Below, in pieces: positions 38,855 to 50,300 of a stretch of DNA of 64,000 bases (the stretch's first letter is position 1; each line of letters starts with the position of its first letter). The notes below the pieces were generated by a model. That model did no database searches, was not told where the DNA came from, and saw only the letters and a list, made by a program, of their open reading frames with translations. The stretch spans positions 143,868-207,867 of the forward strand of contig NZ_JAEQNA010000009.1 of NCBI RefSeq assembly GCF_016722895.1. The letters are read 5' to 3'. Both the position numbers and the translations under genes were made by a program. This DNA is from Ramlibacter aurantiacus (GTDB taxonomy: Bacteria; Pseudomonadota; Gammaproteobacteria; Burkholderiales; Burkholderiaceae_C).

Positions 38855-40267
38855 TCACTCGTCGTCGTCGCCGCCTTGTCGCTGTTCGGCGACAGGGCCG
38901 GCGGGCCCGGCGACACCCTCTACCTTGAACAAGCCCGGCGTGAGCTCGTTCTTCTGCAGCAGCCGGTAGAACTCGGTGCGGTTGCGCCCGGCCAGGCGGG
39001 CGGCGTCGGCCACGTTGCCGTCGGTCAGCTTGAGCAGGCCCACCAGGTACTCGCGCTCGAAACGCTCCTTGGCTTCGGCGTAGGTCAGCACTTCCACGCC
39101 AGGCACGCGCAGGGCCCGTTGCACCAGTGCCAGGGGCACCAGCGGGGTGGTGGACAAGGCGCACACCTGCTCGACCACGTTGAAGAGTTGCCGCACGTTG
39201 CCGGGCCAGGCCGCGGCGGTCAGGGCCTTCATCGCCTCGGGCGCGAAGCCCGACAGGCGCCGGTGGTACTTGGCTGCCAGCTTGTGCAGGAAATGATTGG
39301 CCAGCAAGGGAATGTCTTCGCGCCGCTGGGCCAGGGTGGGCAGCGACAGCGTGACCACGTTCAGTCGCCAGTACAGGTCCTCGCGGAACTGGCCGCTGGC
39401 CATCGCGGCCTCCAGGTCGCGGTGCGTCGCCGAGACGATGCGCACGTCCACCGAAATCGACTGGCTGGACCCCACCGGCCGCACGGCGCGCTCTTGCAGC
39501 ACCCGCAGCAGCTTGACCTGCAGGGCCGGCGGCATGTCGCCGATTTCGTCGAGCAGCAGCGTGCCGCCGTCGGCCGCCTGGAACAGGCCCTTGTGGTTGG
39601 CCACGGCGTCGGTGAAGGCGCCTTTCACGTGGCCGAACAATTCGGACTCGAGCAGGGCTTCGGGGATGGCGCCGCAGTTCACCGCCACGAAGGGCTTTTT
39701 CGCGCGCGGGCTGGCCCGGTGGATGGCGCGGGCCAGCATCTCCTTGCCGGTGCCGCTGTCGCCGCGCAGCAGCACCGACGCATCGGAGCCAGCCACCAGC
39801 CGGGCCTCGGCCAGCAACTCGGCCAAGCGGCTGGAGCGGCTGATGATTTCGCTGCGCCAGGCCTCGTCGCTGGGCCCGGCCGCCGGCGCCGGGGCTGCCA
39901 CGGCCAGGGCCTGCTCCACCTTCTCCAGCAGTTCGCGCGGCTCATAGGGCTTGGTCAGGTACCCGAACACGCCGCGCGCCGTGGCGTTCACCGCGTCGGG
40001 AATGGTGCCGTGCGCGGTGAGCAGGATCACGGGCAGCGACGGATGCCGCTGGTGGATCTCGTCGAACAAGGCCATGCCGTCGCGCCCGGGCAGCCGCACA
40101 TCGCTGAGCACGACCTGCGGCCGCTCCACCGCGAGCTGGCTCAGCGCGGCCTCGGCCGAAGGCACGGCACTGACGTGGTAGCCAGCGGCCGACAGCCGCA
40201 TGGACAACAGGCGCAGCAGGTCGGGGTCGTCGTCGACCAGCAGGATGCGGGCTTTGGGTGAACTCAT
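38855..40267 (-). CDS. glrR: Sigma-54-type response regulator GlrR (QseF), GAFTDA variant
   Basis: A 470-aa regulator: receiver domain (residues 7-118, phospho-acceptor D56, K106), AAA+ domain (Walker A GDSGTGKE 169-176, GTLLLDEIGD near 235) and a C-terminal Fis-type HTH with NRTEFYRLLQKN, a GlrR signature. The sigma-54 contact loop is GAFTDA (216-221) instead of GAFTGA; the second Gly is replaced by Asp. A Gly/Asp-rich acidic tail closes the protein. It is downstream of glrK and a lipoprotein, the standard glrK-qseG-glrR order, and upstream of opgG. Confidence 0.9.
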   Translation of the reverse strand: MSSPKARILLVDDDPDLLRLLSMRLSAAGYHVSAVPSAEAALSQLAVERPQVVLSDVRLPGRDGMALFDEIHQRHPSLPVILLTAHGTIPDAVNATARGVFGYLTKPYEPRELLEKVEQALAVAAPAPAAGPSDEAWRSEIISRSSRLAELLAEARLVAGSDASVLLRGDSGTGKEMLARAIHRASPRAKKPFVAVNCGAIPEALLESELFGHVKGAFTDAVANHKGLFQAADGGTLLLDEIGDMPPALQVKLLRVLQERAVRPVGSSQSISVDVRIVSATHRDLEAAMASGQFREDLYWRLNVVTLSLPTLAQRREDIPLLANHFLHKLAAKYHRRLSGFAPEAMKALTAAAWPGNVRQLFNVVEQVCALSTTPLVPLALVQRALRVPGVEVLTYAEAKERFEREYLVGLLKLTDGNVADAARLAGRNRTEFYRLLQKNELTPGLFKVEGVAGPAGPVAEQRQGGDDDE

Positions 40268-40305
40268 CTCAGTTCTTCACGATGCTGCGGCGCGCGCGGG
40301 CCACG

Positions 40306-40371
40306 GCGGAACCGGCTTGGCCGGGCCGCTGGTGGCGCCCCTTGAGGAAAGGCGACCAAGGCGCTTCGGGG
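40306..40371. repeat. Dispersed intergenic repeat, copy B
   Basis: It begins GCGGAACCGGCTTGGCCG (17 of 18 bases as in copy A at 16183) and ends CGCTTCGGGG. The middle differs and lacks copy A's long stem. It fills the gap between the QseG-like gene and glrR. Confidence 0.65.
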
Positions 40372-40378
40372 TGGACGT

Positions 40379-41083
40379 TCATCTCACCGGACGGGAGGGC
40401 ATGCTGCGCTCCAGCGCGCGCAGAGCTTCGAGCCGCTCGCTGAGTTGGTCGGAGCGGCGCTGGCTCTCGCGCAGCTGCTGCGCCTGCCGCTCCAGTTGCT
40501 CTTCCAGCCGCTGCTGCTGCGCGTGCTGGACCAGCAGCAGCCGCGCCAGCGCACGCAGGCCACGAGCTTCCACACTGTCGTTGGCCAGCACCGCCTGCAG
40601 CAGCGTCTGCACGCGCGGCGAGTCGGCCGGCTGCTGGCCCTGCTTCAGCGCCAGGGCCAGCAGCAGCTGGTTCAAGGGCGTGGCCGGCGTGGCGGCCAGG
40701 CGGGTGATCTCGGCCGACAGCTCCGCGGCGCCGATCCCGCGCAGCCGCTCCGCCTGTTCGAGCGCGATGAGCACCGGTGACGGCGGCGCCGCCGCGGGCT
40801 GTCCGGGCGCGGGCGGTGCCACGGGGGCGGCGGCGGCCGGCGCGGGCGCCGGGGCCACGTCCCTCACCCGGGCCGGCGTGGGCGGCGTCTCCACGGAGAC
40901 GTTGGTCGATGGCGCAGGCTCGGGCGCTCGCGAGGGTGAGGGCGCAGGCGAGGGCCGGGTCGGTAGGGCGCAGGCGGCAACCAGCGCGGTCAACACGAGG
41001 AGGGCCGGCAGGCGCAGCCGCGAGCGGCCGGGCCGGCCGCCGCTCGCCAGGGGGGAGAGCCGATGGGCTTGCTCAGCTTGCAT
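40379..41083 (-). CDS. QseG-like lipoprotein of the glrK-glrR operon
   Basis: A 234-aa predicted lipoprotein. The signal region RLRLPALLVLTALVAAC places the lipid-bearing cysteine near residue 38. A Pro/Ala-rich linker follows (about residues 45-100), then a helical domain and a long coiled coil with many Gln, Arg and Leu (QQQRLEEQLERQAQQLRESQ). Position between glrK and glrR equals that of qseG in enterobacteria, where the lipoprotein stimulates the kinase from the outer membrane. Sequence similarity to QseG itself is not obvious, so the role rests on context. Its start overlaps glrK by 11 bp. Confidence 0.75.
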   Translation of the reverse strand: MQAEQAHRLSPLASGGRPGRSRLRLPALLVLTALVAACALPTRPSPAPSPSRAPEPAPSTNVSVETPPTPARVRDVAPAPAPAAAAPVAPPAPGQPAAAPPSPVLIALEQAERLRGIGAAELSAEITRLAATPATPLNQLLLALALKQGQQPADSPRVQTLLQAVLANDSVEARGLRALARLLLVQHAQQQRLEEQLERQAQQLRESQRRSDQLSERLEALRALERSMPSRPVR

Positions 41084-42539
41084 GGGGAAGTTCGATCCGG
41101 AAGTGCGCGCCGGGCATTCCTTCATCGAGAAGGGTGACCTGGCCGCCGTGGGCCGCAATGTACTCCTGCACGATGGACAGGCCGATGCCCGTGCCGCGCA
41201 CCGCGTCCTGCGGCTGGCGCTCGCCCCGGTAGAAGGGCTCGAAGATGCGTTCCCGGTCTTCGGCGGCGACGCCGGCGCCCTGGTCGCTGATGTCGATGCG
41301 CGCGCGTCCTTCATGCGTCGACAGTGCCAGGCGCACGGCGCCGCCTTCGGGCGAGAAGCGGATGGCGTTGGACAGCAGGTTGGCCACGGCGGTGCCCAGC
41401 TTGTCGGCGTCGACCTGGGCCCACACGGGCCTGCCTTCCACCTCCACGCGCAGGCCGCCGCCCTGCCACTGCAGCCGCTGCGCCTCCACCTGTTCGTGCA
41501 GCAGGGCCAGCAGGTCCACCCGCTGACGGCGCAGCTGGCGGGCCTCGAAGGCCGCGGCATTGAAATTGAGCAGCGCCTCGATCTGCCCCTGCAGCACCAT
41601 GGTGTTGTGGCGCAGGATGCGCGCGACTTCCTTCTGGTCGGGCGTGAGCTCGCCGGTCACGCCTTCTTCCAGCAGCGACACGCCTTCGCGCAGCGCCGCC
41701 AGCGGGGTCTTCAGCTCGTGCGAGATGTGGCGCAGGAAGCGCGCCTTGTCGGCGTCCAGCTCGGTGAGCCGCAGCCGCAGCCACTCGAGCTGCTGGCTCA
41801 GGCGCCGCACGTCGGCCGGTCCGCGGATGTCGATGCGGCGATCGAGCCGGTTTTCGCCCAGGTCCACCACGGCCTTCTCCAGCCGCTTGAAGGGCCGCGC
41901 CAGCCACACGCCCAGCGCCACCGCCAGCACCGCCGCCAGCACGATGGCCAGCACCACCTGCTGCATCAGGCGTGAGCGGCTGGCGGCCAGGCTCTCGCGC
42001 AGCGCCCGGTCCCGCTTTTCGATGTCGTCCTGCACGACGCGCGCGATCCGGCTGTTGACCGAATCCAGGTCGCGGAACTCCAGCGCCACGCGCCGTTCGC
42101 GATCCAGGGCGGTGTCGGGCGGTCCCTGCAGCAGCACCGCCACGTCGTGCAGCTGCTTTTGCCAGCGGTCCAGGTGGGGCTGCGCCACCTCGGCGCGGCG
42201 CAGGCGCTGCAGGCTGGCCTGTGCCTGCTGCAGCTCCTCGCGGAAACGCGCCATCAGCACCGGGTCGTTGAAGATCAGCCCCTGGCGCGCGGCGCGTTCC
42301 ATCGCCAGCGAACGGGCGGTGACGTTCTGCGAGCTGGAGGTCAGGTCCAGCGCCCGTGCCGCCTCGTCGCTGCTCTGCGCCATCAGCTGCTCAAGGATCA
42401 TCACGGCCCGCACCGCCGCCGCGCCCAGCAGCAGCCCGATGGCCAGGAAGGCCACCAGCAGCAACTGGCGGAACGAGGCGAGCTGGGCCCAGCGCAGGCG
42501 CGAGCGCCCCCCCCGCCGGCGATCGCGGCGCGTGGCCAC
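41073..42539 (-). CDS. glrK: Sensor histidine kinase GlrK (QseE)-like
   Basis: A 488-aa kinase with two membrane helices (about residues 25-48 and 190-212) bracketing a helical periplasmic sensor of some 140 residues, then a HAMP domain. The phospho-accepting His is in RFLRHISHELKTPLAALREG, followed by N-box NLLSNAIRFSPEGG and G-box GTGIGLSIVQEYIAAHGG. This layout and the downstream lipoprotein-regulator pair identify GlrK. The start codon GTG directly abuts the miaB stop (TGAGTG), so kinase expression is tied to miaB translation. Confidence 0.9.
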   Translation of the reverse strand: MATRRDRRRGGRSRLRWAQLASFRQLLLVAFLAIGLLLGAAAVRAVMILEQLMAQSSDEAARALDLTSSSQNVTARSLAMERAARQGLIFNDPVLMARFREELQQAQASLQRLRRAEVAQPHLDRWQKQLHDVAVLLQGPPDTALDRERRVALEFRDLDSVNSRIARVVQDDIEKRDRALRESLAASRSRLMQQVVLAIVLAAVLAVALGVWLARPFKRLEKAVVDLGENRLDRRIDIRGPADVRRLSQQLEWLRLRLTELDADKARFLRHISHELKTPLAALREGVSLLEEGVTGELTPDQKEVARILRHNTMVLQGQIEALLNFNAAAFEARQLRRQRVDLLALLHEQVEAQRLQWQGGGLRVEVEGRPVWAQVDADKLGTAVANLLSNAIRFSPEGGAVRLALSTHEGRARIDISDQGAGVAAEDRERIFEPFYRGERQPQDAVRGTGIGLSIVQEYIAAHGGQVTLLDEGMPGAHFRIELPHAS

Positions 42540-43880
42540 TCAGGCGGCCGCGCTCTCGCGCACCAACACCTCGCCGCGCAGCGAGTGCGGCAGGGCCTGG
42601 GTGATGGTCACGTCGACCATCTGGCCCACCAGCCGGGTCGATCCCGCGAAGTTCACGATGCGGTTGCACGCCGTGCGCCCCATCAGCTCCTGCGCGTTCT
42701 TGCGCGAGGGGCCTTCCACCAGGATGCGCTGCACCGTGCCCACGCGGCTGGCGCTGATGCGCCGCACGTTGGTTTCCAGCAGGGCCTGCAATTGCTGCAG
42801 CCGCGCCAGCTTCACGGCCTGCGGCGTGCCATCTTGCAGTTGCGCGGCGGGCGTGCCGGGCCGGGCGCTGAACACGAAGCTGAAGCTCGCGTCGTAGCCC
42901 ACGTCTTCCACCAGCTTCATCAGCCGGGCGAAGTCGTCCTCGGTCTCGCCGGGAAAGCCCACGATGAAGTCACTCGACAGCGACAGATCGGGCCGGATGG
43001 CGCGCAGCTTGCGCACCGTGCTCTTGTATTCCAGCACCGTGTAGCCGCGCTTCATGGCCATCAGGATGCGGTCGCTGCCGTGCTGCACGGGCAGGTGCAG
43101 GTGGCTCACCAGCTGGGGCACGCGGGCGTACACGTCGATCAGCCGCTGCGTGAACTCGTTGGGGTGGCTGGTGGTGTAGCGGATGCGCTCGATGCCCGGG
43201 ATCCCGGCCACGTACTCGATCAGCAGCGCGAAGTCGGCGATCTCGCCGCCGTCTCCCATGGGGCCCCGGTAAGCATTCACGTTCTGCCCCAGCAGCGTCA
43301 CCTCTTTCACGCCCTGTTCGGCCAGCCCGGCCACTTCGGTCAGCACGTCCTCGAAGGGGCGCGACACCTCTTCGCCGCGGGTGTAGGGCACCACGCAGTA
43401 GCTGCAGTACTTGCTGCAGCCTTCCATGATGCTCACGAAGGCGCTGGCGCCGTCCACCCGGGCGGGCGGCAGGTGGTCGAACTTCTCGATCTCGGGAAAG
43501 CTGATGTCCACCTGCGGCCGCTGCTGCCGCTCGCGCTGCGCCAGCATCTGCGGCAGCCGGTGCAGGGTCTGCGGGCCGAACACCAGGTCGACATAGGGCG
43601 CGCGCTCGATGATGGCGGCGCCCTCCTGGCTGGCCACGCAGCCGCCCACGCCGATCATCACGCCCTTGGCCTTGAGGTGCTTCACGCGCCCCAGGTCGGA
43701 GAACACCTTCTCCTGCGCCTTCTCGCGCACCGAGCAGGTGTTGAACAAAATCAGGTCGGCCTGCTCGACGTCTTGCGTGGGCTCGTAGCCCTCGGCCGCC
43801 TTCATCACGTCGGCCATCTTGTCCGAGTCGTACTCGTTCATCTGGCAGCCGAAGGTCTTGATGAATACCTTCTTGGTCAT
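42540..43880 (-). CDS. miaB: tRNA-2-methylthio-N6-dimethylallyladenosine synthase
   Basis: A 446-aa radical-SAM methylthiotransferase modifying A37 of tRNAs reading U-initial codons. The N-terminal UPF0004 domain has cysteines in [21 protein letters not shown] and GGCVASQEG that hold the auxiliary cluster. The radical-SAM cluster motif is [21 protein letters not shown] domain ends the protein (about residue 380 on). It is preceded by a small secreted-protein gene after 13 bp and followed by glrK with no gap. Confidence 0.97.
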   Translation of the reverse strand: MTKKVFIKTFGCQMNEYDSDKMADVMKAAEGYEPTQDVEQADLILFNTCSVREKAQEKVFSDLGRVKHLKAKGVMIGVGGCVASQEGAAIIERAPYVDLVFGPQTLHRLPQMLAQRERQQRPQVDISFPEIEKFDHLPPARVDGASAFVSIMEGCSKYCSYCVVPYTRGEEVSRPFEDVLTEVAGLAEQGVKEVTLLGQNVNAYRGPMGDGGEIADFALLIEYVAGIPGIERIRYTTSHPNEFTQRLIDVYARVPQLVSHLHLPVQHGSDRILMAMKRGYTVLEYKSTVRKLRAIRPDLSLSSDFIVGFPGETEDDFARLMKLVEDVGYDASFSFVFSARPGTPAAQLQDGTPQAVKLARLQQLQALLETNVRRISASRVGTVQRILVEGPSRKNAQELMGRTACNRIVNFAGSTRLVGQMVDVTITQALPHSLRGEVLVRESAAA

Positions 43881-43893
43881 GGCGGGCCCCCGG

Positions 43894-44292
43894 TCAGCGG
43901 CGACCGCCGAACACGCGGGCCAGCAGCTCCTGGAACTGCCGTGCCGACTCGGCGTCGGCGGCCGGACCTTTGCCGCCCAGGCGCGCGTACTCGGCCTCGG
44001 TCAGCAGCCACACCTCATGCACCAGCCCCATGCCGTCGCGGCGGAACACCACCGGGTGCTCCTGGCCGGCCAGGCTGGCCGACAGCACCAGCAGGTTGCG
44101 GGTGTCGCGGATGCGGGCGCCCGGCGACAGCCGCGCCGGCTGGCCGTCGAGCAGGGCATCGGGTGGCAAGGTGATGGCGAGGCGGCCGGGCTGCACGTCG
44201 CGCGGCGCCTCGCGGGTGACGGTCTGGGAGAACGCGGCGCCGGCAGCCAGGCTGAGCGTGGTGGCGGCGATGAGAGCGGTCCAGCGGTTCAT
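43894..44292 (-). CDS. Hypothetical secreted protein upstream of miaB
   Basis: A 132-aa product with a clear Sec signal peptide ([18 protein letters not shown], cleavage near residue 23). The mature part contains [26 protein letters not shown] and [25 protein letters not shown], short conserved-looking blocks known from uncharacterised Burkholderiales proteins, but I cannot name a function. No cysteines or catalytic signature. It is co-directional with miaB at 13 bp spacing, so it is probably the first gene of the miaB-glrK-glrR transcription unit. Confidence 0.75.
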   Translation of the reverse strand: MNRWTALIAATTLSLAAGAAFSQTVTREAPRDVQPGRLAITLPPDALLDGQPARLSPGARIRDTRNLLVLSASLAGQEHPVVFRRDGMGLVHEVWLLTEAEYARLGGKGPAADAESARQFQELLARVFGGRR

Positions 44293-44329
44293 GGGGTAGA
44301 TCCAGAGGCTGAAGGAGAAGATGGAAAAG

Positions 44330-44359
44330 CGAAGGCCCCGCGCGGACGCAGGGCCTTCG
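44330..44359 (-). terminator. Terminator after giant protein 1
   Basis: A 9-bp stem (CGAAGGCCC / GGGCCTTCG) with a 12-nt loop followed on the minus strand by CTTTTCC, 25 bp past the stop codon of the giant gene. Confidence 0.8.
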
Positions 44360-44383
44360 ACGGCGGGAGGCGTAGTTTAGAGC

Positions 44384-47300
44384 CTAGACCTCGGGTCCTC
44401 CTCCCCCGCCGGTGGTGCCGGTGACCAGGATCGTCAGCGCGTCGATCGTCGTGCCGTCCAGGGTCTGGAGGGTGTCGAACTGATCCTGCAGCGACTCGCC
44501 GACGGGCGGAGGGGCGACGTGTTCGTACAGCTGGTAGGTCCAGTTGCCGTCGGTCCAGACGCTCAGGGAGCCGTACACGCCAAGGAGCGGATCTTCGCCC
44601 GTGCGCGCAAGCCCGCTTTCCCCCTCGTCGGGATCGGACACGAAGAAGACGCCTTGGACCGTCGGCGGGGGCATGCCTTCGGCGTAGCTCACGGTTCTTA
44701 CGAAGCGGCCCGTGACCGTGGGCAGGTCGTTGGTGCCGGTGACCGTGACGGTGATGTCCTGCAAACTGCCATCCGCGCCCTGGAGGGTCAGCACGTCCTG
44801 CCGCGTCACGCCTTCGCCCAGCAACTGGGCTGCCGCGTTGTCCAGCAGGTAGATCCATTGACCCGTGCTGGCGTCCAGGTGCAGGCTTCCCCATTCGCCA
44901 CCCGTGCCCAGGTACTCCCAGGCGCCCGCTTCCACCGTGCCCGCCGCCACCCCGGCGCCGTCTTCCACCACCTGGTTGCCACCGGCCAGCAGGATGTTCT
45001 CGGCGGTGAGCACGGTACCTGGCGCGAAGCGGGCCAGTACGGTCGGCTGGCTGGTGTCGCCCATCGCGGGCATGTACATCAAGGTGCCGGTTCCGTCGTC
45101 CAGCTGGCTGAACTGCAGGTGGGGCCCATCCACGAAGGACACGGCATCCAGGCCGCGAAACGCCGACGCGTGCAGGTGTCCATCCTCTCCGGCCGCGAGG
45201 GCGAACGTCGCCGGATCGATCACCACCTTGTCGCTGGCGGCATCGAAGTCGCTCACGACCTGAAGACCGCCATTCGAGCCGAGCCACAGCAGGTCGGTGC
45301 CCGCCCCCAGCCGGATGGTGTTCCAGCCGGACCCGCCGTCCACCAGAAAGACCGAGTTCGCATCGCCGCCATGGGTGGACAGCTGGTCGTCACCCGCCCC
45401 TCCTGCCAGGATGCCGCCGCCGGTGCCGCCCAGCAATCGGTCGTCGCCACCGCCCCCCGACAGCACGCCGGTTCCGGTCGAGCCGACCAGCGTGTCACGG
45501 CCCCCGTTGCCGCGAAGCTGAACCGCCCCCGGCCCGGCCACCAGCGTGTCGGCGCCAGCCGAGCCGTCCAACACCAAGGCTGGGTTTGCTGTTGGCTCCG
45601 CAATCACCCATTGGAAGAACTCTGTCGTCGCGCCCGCGTTCCCCCACAGGAAGTCGCTGCCCAGCACGACGGTGCCTTCACTGAGCAGCGGCACCACGGC
45701 ATCCTCACCGAGAGGCCAGTCCGTCCACTCGTCCAGGTCGTAGCCGGTGGCGGCCACCCCGGCGGGGTCGATGATCACGGTGACCGTATGCGCCGTGCCA
45801 TCCACGGCAAACACCACGAAAGGCAGCTCGGAGACTTCGGTGGCTGCGCCGGGTTCTTCCGCGGCCGCGGCGTAGGACCAGGCGCCGGTGGCGTCGATGG
45901 TGAACGGGCCTTCGGTGATCGGCTGGAAGGCCACCGGCTTGCCGGTGGACCAGTCGATGGCACGAAGCTGTCCATTGACCTGCAGGAGCGCCGGGTTCTC
46001 GAAGTCGCTGGCGACCGCACGATCGACGCCGAGGATGGACGTCTGTTCGGCCAGCCGGATGAAGTCCGCGGACACCAGGCTCGTCGAGTCGAAGACCGCC
46101 AGGACCGTCGGTATCCGCAGCGGGTCGAACTCCCCGTCAGGCGTCGCTGCCGCTGCCGGTACGTAGCTCAGCTGGGTTTCGCCGTTCTCCAGGGTCGTCA
46201 GCTGCAGGTGGGCGAAGGTCGGCGCCTGGTCAGGGTCGGTCACGATCCGCAGAAGGTCGAGCGTCCCATCCGGCCCACGGGGGCCCAGGTCGATCCCGTC
46301 GATGTCGATCAGCACGAGGTCCCTGCCGCTGCCGAAGTTGCTCACCCTCTGCAAGCCGTCGAGCGTGCTGATGCGCAGGGTGTCGTTGCCGTCTCCCAAC
46401 TGGATGGTGTTGGCGCCGGCCCCGCCATCGACGGTGGTGGCAGCCCCCCCTCTGTCGCCGCCCCTGGCCCCCCAGGTGGAGATCCAGTCGTCGCCGGCGC
46501 CGCCGTCCAGCAGGCCCCCTCCGCTGCCGCCGAACAGCCGGTCATTGCCGTCGCCGCCAAGGAGGAAAACTGGCCGGCTGGACCCGATCAGCACGTCGTC
46601 ACCCGCGCCGCCGCGAAACTCGGCATGGGCGGGCCCGGCAATCAGCGTGTCGTTCCCCGCGGAGCCGGCCACCAGCAGGAGCGGTGGGGCGAGCGAGTTG
46701 GCGACGACCATCTGTTCGAACTCTCCGCGGGACACGCCCGCCCGCTGAGTCCAGAGCATGTCCGCGCTCAGGACGATGTTGGTGGGACCGCTCGCCTGCA
46801 GCGCCTGGTGGTCGACCAAGGGCCAGCCTTGATGTTCGTAGAGCACGTAGCCGCTCCCCCCTGCAGGCTCGGCTTCGATGATCACCGTCACTGTATGCGC
46901 GGTACCGTCCGTCGCGAACACGTCGAAGGACAGCGTGGTCACATCGGCATGGTTCGCCGCGCCGTCGCGGAACGACCAGGCGCCGCTGGCGTCGATGGTG
47001 AACGGGCCTTCGGTGATCGGCCGGAAAGCCACCGGCTTGCCGGTGGTCCAGTCGATGGCGTGAAGCTGCCCGCTCACCTGCACGACGTCGGGTTCCTTGA
47101 ACTCGGTGGCCACTGCGATGTCCACGCCGACGATGGACGCGCGCGGCAAGGTCGAGCCGGCGCTCGCGTGCACGGTGACGGTGATCTCCAGCGGGTCCGG
47201 GCCGGCGGGGGAGCGCAGGACCAGCCGCTCGGTGATCACCTCGCCGGGTGCCAGGTCGGCCAAGGCCGGCGCATCCGCATCCAGGATGTAGAGCCAGCGG

Positions 47301-50300
47301 CCGGTGGCGGCATCGAAGTCGAAGTGGCCCACCGCGCCAGCGAACACGGGAAGCTCGCGTTCACCCAAAGGCAAGTCGACGCGCCATTCCCCCGCCGCCA
47401 CCATCCCGCCGGTGACGGGCGCGCCGTCGCCGAACACGTCGCCTTGCGTGCCGCTCGCGAACCGCACATGGGCCGCGGCCAGGTCCGTGGGCGTGGTGAA
47501 CTCGACCAGGGCCACCGGAGCGCGGCCGTCGTCGCCGGCCGCGGGCACATAGAACAAGGTGTCGTGGCCGGTGCCGGTGTCCCGGGTGAACAGCAGGTAG
47601 GCGGTGTCCGGGGCGGCGGCGGTGCCGATCACCAGCGGCAGCGCGCCAATGGCCTCGGCATCGATCAGGATGAAATCGCGCGCCGGGTCGAAGTCGTGGA
47701 CGACCTGCTTGCCGTCCAAGGTGCCGACCCACAGCGTGTCCGATCCGCTGCCCAGGCGCAGGACGTTGTCGCCCGCGCCGCCGTCCAGCGCGTACACCGC
47801 GCTGCCGGAGCTGTCGCGTGTGGAGATCAGGTCGGAGCCGGCGCCGCCGTCCAGCAGGCCGCGTCCGGAGCCGCCGAACAGGAAGTCATCACCGTCCTCG
47901 CCGTGCAGCGAAACCGAGCGGCCGGCACCGGCGCTCAGCAGGTCACTGCCGGCGCCGCCCCAGGCGCTGGTCGCGCCGCGGCCGGCCACCAGCGTGTCGT
48001 CACCGGCGCCGCCGCCCAGCCAGTCGACGCTTTCGCCGCCGCGCAGCACGTCGTTGCCGTCACCGCCGTCGAGCAGATTGACTTGCGCGCCGCCGACCAG
48101 GGTGTCGTCGCCGGTGCCGCCCCGCGCGCGGAGATCACCGGAGCCTCCTTCGACGTAGTCGTTGTCAGCGTCGCCGGTGAATCGGACGGGGTATGGGCCA
48201 TGGTCCGCGAGCAGCAGGACGTCCGCGCCGGGGCCACCTTCGTAGGCGTAAGTTTCACCGTCGTACCCGCCGATCAGCCCCGGCACGCCGTCGAGGTCGA
48301 TGGTGACGGTGATCACATGCTCGGTGCCGTTGACGGTGCGCACCACGAACTGGGCCTGCTCCACACGGCCGGCCTGGAACAGCGCCGCGGGCTGCAAGTA
48401 CGTCCAGGCTCCGGTCGCGTTGATGCTGAAGCCGTCTTGCTCCGCCGCGACGAAGGCGACGCGCTCGCCGCTGGCGAGATCGACGGCTTCGAGTTGACCC
48501 TTGTGTGCGACCTGCGGCTCGATATCGGGGTTGCCGTCCCTGGGCTGCGTGAGATAGCGGTAGTCGTCGCCGAAGACCCGCTCGGTCGTGCCTCGCGGCA
48601 GGACGTTCACCGTGACGGTCATCGAGGCGTCGCCGTCGGCGGAGGTGATGGTGAGCGTGTCCTGCCGCGCCTCGGTCGGGTCGGCATCGGGGCGCAGCCG
48701 GTAGCTCCAGTCGCCGGTCAGCTGATCGAAGGTGAAGGTGCCGAAGGTGGCCTCGGCCTCCTCGGGCAGGAAGCGCAGCCCACTCGGTTCGGCATCGACG
48801 TTCAGGGTCTGCAGGGTGCCGCGCAGCACGTGGGCACTGCCGGCGTTGATCACGTAGTCGGTCTGGCCATCCATGGCCGTGTCCCGGCCATGGATGGTGA
48901 TGGCTATGCTGATCGGCTCCTGGCCCGCGCGTTGGACGATCAGCCGGTCCACGTAGGACTCCCCGGCGCGCAGCGCATCCACGGCGGGCGATTCGTTGTC
49001 CAGCACGTACAGCCACTTGCCGGTCTTCGAGTCGAACTGGAACTCGCCGTACGCCGTGACCAGCGGCGACAGCGCCTGCCAGGATTCCGTTCCCTGCGCC
49101 AGCTGGCCCGCGGCGACCGGGGCGTGGTTCTCGTACAGCGTGGCGTGGTCGGTGCCGGACACCAGCACCCGGTCCAGGTTGGGCGCGGCGTCGAAGAGCG
49201 CCACGGTGTGAACCGTGCCGTCCCGGTCCACGTAGTTCAAGGTCCAGGAGACGCCATCCGCCCCGTCTCGAGATGCCAGGCTCAGGTGCGGCCCTTCAGG
49301 CGCGTCCCCCGTGGTGACCCAGCGGCCGGGGTCCAGGTGGCCGTCGGCGTCCAGCAGGCCGGTGAAGATCGAGGTGTCGACCAGGATGAAGTCTTCGGTC
49401 GAATCGAAGCCGCGCACATCGTTCAGCCCGTCGAGGTCGCGCAGCAGGATGGCCTGGCAGTGGTCGCCCAGCTGCAGGACGTCGTGGCCCGGGCCGCCGT
49501 CCATGACCGTGAAGCGCGGCCCCTGGTCGCTGGGGAAACCCCCCCGAAACATGCCCCAAGCGGGACTTCCGACGATCAGCTGGTCGTCGCCCCTGCCACC
49601 CAGAAGCAGGTCGGTGCCGCGCTCGGAGCTTCTCAGCCGGTCATCTCCGTCACCGCCATGCAGCACGTCGCTGCCCGCGCCGCCAGACAGAAGGTCGTTG
49701 CCATCGCCGCCGAAGAGAACGTCCCGGCCCTCGCCGCCCAACAGCGTGTCGTTGCCCCGGCCGCCGAACAGGACGTCCTGGCCGCTGTCGCCGTCGAGCA
49801 AGTCGTCATCGTCGCCCCCGAACAGCCGGTCGTCTCCCTCGTCGCCATAAAGAGAGTCGTTTCCCGCGCCGCCGAACAACCGGTCATTGCCTTCTCCGCC
49901 GACCAGCCCGTCGGGTCCGCTCTCGCCGTACATCAGGTCGTCACCCGTGCCACCGTCGAGATATTCATGAGTGACGCCGCTGTCGCCGGCATCCAGCCGG
50001 TCGTCACCGTCAGCGCCGATGAGCCAGTCTGCGCCGCTCGTCCCCAACAGGTGGTCGTTTCCGGCGCCGCCGTCCAGGGGCGCCCAGCCACTCCCGTCTC
50101 CCAGGGCGGCCACGAGAAAGTCGGCGCCGGCCGTGGCCTGGGTGTCGGGCACGCGCCCGACGTCCACTGTCACCACATGGCTGAGTCCGCTGGGCGTGTG
50201 AACCGTGAACGAGTCGGTGAAGGTGCGGCCGTCGTCCGGGCGGGTGTAGGTCCAGAAACCATCCTGGTCCACGGTGAACGTGCCGCCTTCCTGGGTATCG

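Noticed and set aside
45280..50080. Regularly spaced short repeats that could resemble a CRISPR array
   Set aside because: The periodicity is 27 bp in frame and encodes GGxGxDxLx calcium-binding nonapeptides; there are no unique spacers or cas genes.
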